Of a stretch of DNA of 36,937 nt, positions 32,336-36,937 are shown piece by piece (within the stretch, counting starts at the first letter, position 1; the number at the start of each line of letters is the position of its first letter). The notes beneath the pieces are model-generated. The model was given only the letters and a program-made list of their open reading frames with translations, was not told the DNA's origin and made no database searches. The DNA is from Saprospiraceae bacterium (lineage in GTDB: Bacteria; Bacteroidota; Bacteroidia; Chitinophagales; Saprospiraceae). The DNA lies in the NCBI GenBank assembly GCA_019634045.1, contig JAHQWA010000200.1, positions 1 through 36,937 on the forward strand, in the 5' to 3' direction. Position numbers and translations under genes: made by a program.

Positions 32336-34327
32336 TTACTTATCGCTAATTTTCTTGAATACAATTTGCTCCGAACGTTTAGTAACCATTTGATCAAATA
32401 AAGCCTTTAAATCAACATACTGATCAGGACTAAAAGTGGTTTCATACAGCAGAACAGTTAGCATAAGCTGGATCTTTCCAGAAAGATGGCTAGCCTTATA
32501 CTCAAACTTTCCAGCGTTATTGGGGAGGTTTAAAGAAGTGGACACGGGGAGTTCCTCCACAGCATACCCTTCTGGTATGATTACACTTACGACATATCGC
32601 TCTTCAAAGGGGTATGCAAAATCTATGGGATAGTCTCGTTGCTCCAATTGAAAGGGATTCTCCTTGAAGTTAGAATAGTATATAGGAGAGAGGTATAGAT
32701 AATCGCCGGCCGCCATTGCACCATTGGGCACCTCAAAGCGAATTTCGCTCATAAACTTGCTAGAAGCCTCTCCATAATCTTGTATCTGAACAGATTCCAA
32801 GCGAATATCTGAAGCGAAAGCCCCCATTCTATTTTTCCAGTACGCTCCGCTTGGATCTGATTTATGCCTTTGACGTTCCGCCAATGAGGTATAGCTATTG
32901 AATATAGCCCGCATTTTGCCGACCACATTCCCCTCTTCATCTATACTTAATTCTGATCCATAGATATCCCGACACATGGGCACCTGGATGTCAATCCAGG
33001 ACAGATGATCTAGATCTACAGCCCACCCTAGTTTATTTAATGCATTAGGACTGGGCATATTGATACCTAATAAAGGATCTGTGGCATCAAGCAGCACAAT
33101 TTTCTCTTCAATTTCCACCCCAACCAACACGTAATTGAATTGATCAATCAAGGGGTAATGCCTATACATTTTACCGTGATCTCGGGTAGAAGTAAGAATG
33201 GGAAAAGCATCTAGGTCATAAGCTTTCAATAAGGCCAGGCACATCAGATTAACTTCTCCCGCATTTCCTTGCTTTCGAGTAAAAGCCTTGTTGAGATTAT
33301 CTTCTACCCAAAAGGATTTTTTACCATTGAACGTTACCCGTTGATTAATGAAGGAAAATATAGTCTTCATAATTAGTTCGGAATTCATCTCCGGACTAAT
33401 AAGCCCCTGCACCTCTTCCAACAATTTCTTGAAATTTCTCTTCTTCCGAAATTGTTGGCCAAACTGAGGGTGGTCTAGTAAACTTTTGGCCGATTTTTCC
33501 CAGGTGGTAAATAATTGGTGTTTACGACCGTCGGGAGTATAATAAAACTCCCCTTGTAACCTCACTTTAGCGCGATAATCCTCAAGAGTAGTAATGAACT
33601 CTTCTTCTTCCAAAGCCGGCGCATTTTCCATTACGATAAACTCAGGTCCATACACGATACGCGTTTCACCATTTCGATAAGTCGTGACTTTTCCCACACT
33701 TTCCCTTTCTGGGTAATATTCTCCTCCATTAAAAAGCGTCACATAGGACACACGCGATTCATTTTTAATGCTAAACTGGCTATGTCGAACTGGAATTTCT
33801 TCTTGAAAATACCAGGGCCTAGGTTCTATCACATCCGTGGAAATCAACTGATACTGAATTTCTACAATAGCTCCCTCTTCAAGATTAGGAAAAGCGAAAG
33901 AAAGAGAAGAGACGAACTCATTTTCCTTAGTTTTGAAAATATCTCTTCTTGATACCTCATGCTTTCGTCCATTGGGTAGGATAGTTTGAGCCTTAAGTTC
34001 TTCAATTCGCTCTCGATCATCGCTGTGAACAAAAAAGAGTTTCATTTGGCCATAGGTATCAAAAGATTGTCTGTTCAACAATTTAATACGGCGATGTCGA
34101 TTTAGATAGTATTTGGTTTGGGTTGCTCCAACCCCTGCAATCACCCGCAGGTCTCCATGGTCCGCAAGCACAACTGCCGCTGCACTGGAATCTGCTGGAT
34201 ATACGATCATGGATAGATCTGACCGAGGTATATTTCCCCAAGTCATATCGCTGGTTTGACCAAAAAGCGAAAAAGTAAAAATAAGGGCTAGACCTATTAA
34301 AGGTAGTTTTTGTATTAGAGCGCGCAT
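32336..34327 (-). CDS. Secreted DUF3857/transglutaminase-like paralogue, catalytic Cys and His lost
   Basis: I start at ATG 34327-34325 (663 aa, signal peptide MRALIQKLPLIGLALIFTFS). A TTG seven codons upstream is less likely. Domain order equals that of the neighbour: DUF3857 (RHRRIKLLNRQSFDTYGQMKLFF), a transglutaminase-like core, and a C-terminal domain. The core aligns as QGNAGEVN, so Ala356 occupies the catalytic Cys position, and FNYVLV puts Tyr399 where His is expected. Only Asp414 (LLDATDP) remains. It is therefore probably a binding or scaffold pseudoenzyme. It sits first in the two-gene operon and is divergent from the NTF2-like gene. Confidence 0.83.
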   Translation of the reverse strand: MRALIQKLPLIGLALIFTFSLFGQTSDMTWGNIPRSDLSMIVYPADSSAAAVVLADHGDLRVIAGVGATQTKYYLNRHRRIKLLNRQSFDTYGQMKLFFVHSDDRERIEELKAQTILPNGRKHEVSRRDIFKTKENEFVSSLSFAFPNLEEGAIVEIQYQLISTDVIEPRPWYFQEEIPVRHSQFSIKNESRVSYVTLFNGGEYYPERESVGKVTTYRNGETRIVYGPEFIVMENAPALEEEEFITTLEDYRAKVRLQGEFYYTPDGRKHQLFTTWEKSAKSLLDHPQFGQQFRKKRNFKKLLEEVQGLISPEMNSELIMKTIFSFINQRVTFNGKKSFWVEDNLNKAFTRKQGNAGEVNLMCLALLKAYDLDAFPILTSTRDHGKMYRHYPLIDQFNYVLVGVEIEEKIVLLDATDPLLGINMPSPNALNKLGWAVDLDHLSWIDIQVPMCRDIYGSELSIDEEGNVVGKMRAIFNSYTSLAERQRHKSDPSGAYWKNRMGAFASDIRLESVQIQDYGEASSKFMSEIRFEVPNGAMAAGDYLYLSPIYYSNFKENPFQLEQRDYPIDFAYPFEERYVVSVIIPEGYAVEELPVSTSLNLPNNAGKFEYKASHLSGKIQLMLTVLLYETTFSPDQYVDLKALFDQMVTKRSEQIVFKKISDK

Positions 34328-34484
34328 AAATAGGAGTTTGTAAAACAAATATAGAAATTCCTATAACGTATCGCAAGGGGCTGTCAACGGAAAAATATGG
34401 AGCGGATGAGTGAGTTTTTCCAAGAGAAAGCTACCTTTAAACAGTATATAGTTGCCTTCTAATGTCTCATACTAAAACCCAATT

Positions 34485-34970
34485 ATGGACCTTTCACAAC
34501 AAAACAGCCAAGTCATCGAGGAATTCTACACCGCCTTTCAAGCAGGGGATGCCACAAAAATGGGAAGCTTATATGCCGCAAATGCGACTTTCGAAGATCC
34601 GGCTTTCGGGCAATTGCAAGCTGCCGAAGCCAAGGCAATGTGGAGCATGCTGGTAGAAAGAAGTAAAGGGCAGCTCCAAATTGAGTTCTCCAATGTAATA
34701 GGAACGGACAAGGGGGGATCAGCTCATTGGGAAGCAAAATACAATTTTGGGAAAACCGGTAGAAAAGTTCACAATAAGATCGATGCTATCTTTGAAATCA
34801 AAGATGGTAAAATAACTAAACACGTAGATCGCTTCAATTTCTGGAAGTGGTCGAGTATGGCTCTAGGCCTGCCTGGAATGTTGCTTGGTTTTACACCCAT
34901 TATCAAAAATGGCGTGCGAAAAAATGTACACCAACTATTACAAAAGTATATGGCGAAGAATAACCTATAA
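34485..34970 (+). CDS. NTF2-like/SnoaL-type protein
   Basis: A 161-aa protein with an ATG start. It has the usual fold signature of nuclear-transport-factor-2/SnoaL proteins: NSQVIEEFYTAFQAGDATKMGSLYAANATFEDPAFG, later AHWEAKYNFGKTGRKVHNKIDAIFEIKDGKITKHVDRFNFWKW. The first segment is the alpha helix followed by the D-P-x-F/G strand. The second is the curved sheet with the H-x-x-x-x-x-D-x-F pattern. The family is used as polyketide cyclase, dehydratase or simple binding protein. There is no signal peptide. Its 3' end lies 7 bp from the convergent EEP gene. Confidence 0.82.
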   Translation: MDLSQQNSQVIEEFYTAFQAGDATKMGSLYAANATFEDPAFGQLQAAEAKAMWSMLVERSKGQLQIEFSNVIGTDKGGSAHWEAKYNFGKTGRKVHNKIDAIFEIKDGKITKHVDRFNFWKWSSMALGLPGMLLGFTPIIKNGVRKNVHQLLQKYMAKNNL

Positions 34971-34977
34971 GCAGCTG

Positions 34978-35826
34978 CTAAGGTTCTATTTTGCAATGAA
35001 TTAGTACAGGCATATGATCAGAAGGATAGCGAAATTCCTTGAAATCATCAATCGTTATGTACTTCTTCACCTCTATATTTTCTCGAGATACAAATATGTA
35101 ATCTATTCTGCGCTCCAATAGGCTATCGAATTTAAACCCATTGAACGTCCCCGTAGGTCCGTAGGGAGGATTGAGACTATGCTCCCAACTATCTGCCATA
35201 GCCTTAGCTAATTTTTTTATGGGCTTTTCCTCCGGGCTAAGATTTAAGTCTCCCGTCAAAAAGACCGGCTCTCCTGCTTTATTCTTTTTTTGTATCCATT
35301 GAAGAATAAGGTCCACCGATTTTGCTCTGGCTTGCTTTCCTTTATGGTCAAAATGGGTATTAAAGACCCAAAACTGTCTTCCTGAAGAATTGTGTTTCAG
35401 ATGCACATAGGTACAAATTCGCTCCATAGAAGCATCCCATCCTACTGAGGGTTTATTGGGTTGTTCAGACAGCCAGAAAGTACTTCCCTCCAGCAATTGA
35501 TATTGGTCCTTTTGGTAAAAAACCCCAGAGTATTCTCCTTTCTTCTTTCCATCATCTCGAGCTACGCCCACAAAAGTGTATGCCGTAAGCACTTGATCTA
35601 AATATTGCATCTGTTCATCCAAGGCTTCTTGAACACCAAAAATATCTGGCTCATAATATTGTAGTAGATCTGCCACAAAGGCTTTTCGATTATCCCAACT
35701 ATTTTCTCCATCCCTAGGCGTACTATACCTTAGATTAAAGGTCATTACAGAAATGTCTTGGCTATTGGCTGTTATTGGCAAAAGAAAAAGCACAATTAGG
35801 AGAGCGGTCCAAAAGCGGTTGGCCAT
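34978..35826 (-). CDS. Secreted endonuclease/exonuclease/phosphatase-fold hydrolase
   Basis: A 282-aa protein with an ATG start and a signal peptide (MANRFWTALLIVLFLLPITANS). EEP-fold motifs are all there: MTFNLRYSTPRDGENSW at the N-terminus, PDIFGVQEA (metal-binding Glu), FWVFNTHFDHKG, FLTGDLNLSPEE (Asp and Asn), and C-terminal RIDYIFVSRE and PSDHMPVLI (Asp-His). Length fits single-domain members acting on phosphodiesters, sphingomyelin or inositol phosphates. As an exported enzyme it might degrade extracellular DNA or phospholipids. Substrate is undetermined. Confidence 0.88.
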   Translation of the reverse strand: MANRFWTALLIVLFLLPITANSQDISVMTFNLRYSTPRDGENSWDNRKAFVADLLQYYEPDIFGVQEALDEQMQYLDQVLTAYTFVGVARDDGKKKGEYSGVFYQKDQYQLLEGSTFWLSEQPNKPSVGWDASMERICTYVHLKHNSSGRQFWVFNTHFDHKGKQARAKSVDLILQWIQKKNKAGEPVFLTGDLNLSPEEKPIKKLAKAMADSWEHSLNPPYGPTGTFNGFKFDSLLERRIDYIFVSRENIEVKKYITIDDFKEFRYPSDHMPVLIHCKIEP

Positions 35827-35909
35827 GCTAAATAAATTAGAGGTTATAGATCAAGCTAAGGTATCTTATTTTAGAAGCACTACTTCCATTTCGATCGATC
35901 AAAGGCTAA

Positions 35910-36332
35910 CTAAAAAAGGATAGGTCGTAAAATAATATCTACTCGGCGATTCTTGAGCTTACCTTCCCAGGTAGAATTATCATAGATGGGGTTAAGTTCA
36001 CCAAAATCCTCAATTGACATCATTTCTTGGCGCAACCCTTTTTCCATCAATTTTATGATGGCTGACTCGCTACGCATTTGCGACAACCAAGCATTGTATT
36101 GCTTAGATCCAATATTATCCGTGTGGCTGTGGATGGATATTTCCATATCTTCAGCTCCGTCTATTCCATCCAACCAATCATACAGATCTTGGGTCTGTTC
36201 GCTATCGATATAATAGCTTCCTCCGCCAAAATAAATGCTAAAGATGTAGTAATTAGGGGTCTCTGCTTCGTTTTGTCCCAAGAGGATGGTGGAACAGAAA
36301 AAACAAAGTAGGAGGATCAAGGCATTTTTCAT
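35910..36332 (-). CDS. Small OmpA-C-domain protein
   Basis: I start at ATG 36332-36330 (140 aa, MKNALILLLCFFCSTILLGQ), since the in-frame GTG further up does not give a signal peptide. The mature part holds one OmpA/MotB-type peptidoglycan-binding domain. IYFGGGSYYIDSEQTQDL starts it, followed by MEISIHSHTDNIGSKQYN (the Thr-Asp), LSQMRSESAIIKLMEKG, then FGELNPI and NRRVDIIL. The Asp and Arg positions that bind diaminopimelate appear kept. There is no TPR, barrel or lipobox, so it is probably periplasmic and held to the wall alone or via partners. Confidence 0.83.
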   Translation of the reverse strand: MKNALILLLCFFCSTILLGQNEAETPNYYIFSIYFGGGSYYIDSEQTQDLYDWLDGIDGAEDMEISIHSHTDNIGSKQYNAWLSQMRSESAIIKLMEKGLRQEMMSIEDFGELNPIYDNSTWEGKLKNRRVDIILRPILF

Positions 36333-36670
36333 GTCGGGCGCTTTAATCTTAACAATTGGCACGACCTACTCAGGGTTAAGCGCCTGTTTGGTGATCGCTT
36401 TTAGTGGAGAAAAGTGTCATCTTGTTGCTGAGACGAGGCGCTTTTCGCAGGCCATATCTGGAAGATACGGTCAAGGAAAGCAACGAAATATCAGCAAAAA
36501 AGAGCGATTTTCCACCCAAAGTGTGATGGCCAAATAGGCACTAAGCAAGCGGTGATACTTCAAGCCTTATAAAGCTAAGGAAAAACAACCGACAATGAAA
36601 CGCCTAATGATAATGTATTGCGTATTTAACTTTTTCAGGACAATTTATCTCAACTTTCAGACAAATAGGA
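36333..36670. other. Intergenic region, OmpA-like to mqnC
   Basis: 338 bp between two minus-strand genes. An 83-codon plus-strand frame crosses it but starts inside the OmpA-like gene and reads like chance sequence. I see no clear promoter, terminator or RNA. It may hold the OmpA-like promoter. Confidence 0.5.
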
Positions 36671-36937
36671 TTAATCAACAATCATATTAGCCGTATCTAG
36701 TTCCTGTTGCATCATATTTTGTGGAAGCGCTCGATACTCATATTGTTGATTACGCAGTTTTGGTGTATAACCTGCATCTCTAATTGCTTGCTGAATTCCA
36801 TCCGCCGTAAATCTAAATTGGGCACCCGCTGCAGAGACAACATTCTCTTCGATCATGATTGATCCGAGATCATTGGCTCCTCCGTGGAGGCAGATCTTCG
36901 CAACATCCGGACCGACGGTCAACCAACTGGCCTGAAT
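36671..36937 (-). CDS. mqnC: Cyclic dehypoxanthine futalosine synthase, C-terminal part (partial, runs off the right edge)
   Basis: The stop codon is at 36673-36671, and the frame is open to the window edge, so 88 residues of the C-terminus are visible. The segment QASWLTVGPDVAKICLHGGA and GSIMIEENVVSAAG are hallmarks of MqnC, a radical-SAM enzyme of the futalosine pathway for menaquinone. TPKLRNQQYEY near the end also fits. The radical-SAM CxxxCxxC motif lies beyond the window. MqnE/CofH-type proteins share the fold, but the EENVVSAAG and RNQQYE segments favour MqnC. Confidence 0.88.
   Translation of the reverse strand: MQASWLTVGPDVAKICLHGGANDLGSIMIEENVVSAAGAQFRFTADGIQQAIRDAGYTPKLRNQQYEYRALPQNMMQQELDTANMIVD

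Noticed and set aside
36286..36537. 83-codon plus-strand frame overlapping the OmpA-like gene start
   Set aside because: It overlaps the signal-peptide region of a well-supported OmpA-domain gene on the other strand, has no recognisable domain and a random-looking composition.

Overview
The window reads as an ordinary chromosomal stretch from a member of the Bacteroidota, most likely a Saprospiria/Lewinella-like marine or environmental relative. The taxonomic call is inference. It rests on families typical of that phylum: an AraC-type regulator with a membrane-embedded N-terminus, DUF3857/transglutaminase secreted proteins, a sortilin-like Asp-box protein, a patatin-barrel fusion, a PSP1/RicT protein, and MqnC of the futalosine menaquinone route. 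Other support is that convincing Shine-Dalgarno sequences are nearly absent and many signal peptides end in a short ..xxAQ/GQ stretch. I see no rRNA, tRNA, CRISPR array, prophage or intact insertion sequence.

Layout. Positions 1-1375: truncated membrane AraC-type regulator (-), a two-TM hypothetical (+), a RidA-family protein (-). 1760-6621: two secreted hydrolytic-type proteins on +, an Asp-box/sortilin-like protein and an AbgB-like M20 amidohydrolase, separated by a 15-bp hairpin. 6686-13684: housekeeping and stress genes, namely a stand-alone HD alarmone-hydrolase-like protein, GNAT (-), thiol-type glutathione peroxidase, holB, ricT, lpd with a textbook terminator, and a secreted esterase. 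13786-18671, minus strand: a small outer-membrane protein, a 690-bp structured non-coding interval, nadK coupled to a BamA/TamA-like protein, and a MoxR AAA ATPase. 18806-23348: an SDR and a YecM-type VOC protein on +, then the minus-strand run ykvA-like, aminopeptidase P, DUF5691. 23768-29167, plus strand: patatin-like secreted phospholipase with its own barrel, a DUF6090-like membrane protein, a YgiB/UPF0323-like lipoprotein, and a YgiC/glutathionylspermidine-synthase-like ATP-grasp. 29173-36937, mostly minus: a 55-aa membrane protein, a lipoprotein, SpeD, a tandem pair of DUF3857/transglutaminase proteins, NTF2-like (+), EEP hydrolase, OmpA-like protein, and the 3' part of mqnC.

How the genes work together. 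Three groupings look more than accidental. The YgiB-like/YgiC-like pair near a pyruvoyl-type S-adenosylmethionine decarboxylase suggests a polyamine-linked envelope function. The MoxR ATPase and DUF5691 protein are two members of a wider gene neighbourhood (MoxR, VWA, SWIM, DUF5682, DUF5691), here split apart. The DUF3857 tandem pairs one member that keeps the catalytic Cys and His with one that has lost both.

The least explained DNA is 14503-15190, which holds a predicted three-way junction, a strong 14-bp terminator-like hairpin and a tiny signal-peptide-like reading frame. A 21-bp-phased direct repeat at 23496-23529 looks like an operator. Several long frames begin at non-ATG codons where a better ATG lies inside, and I trimmed those starts.
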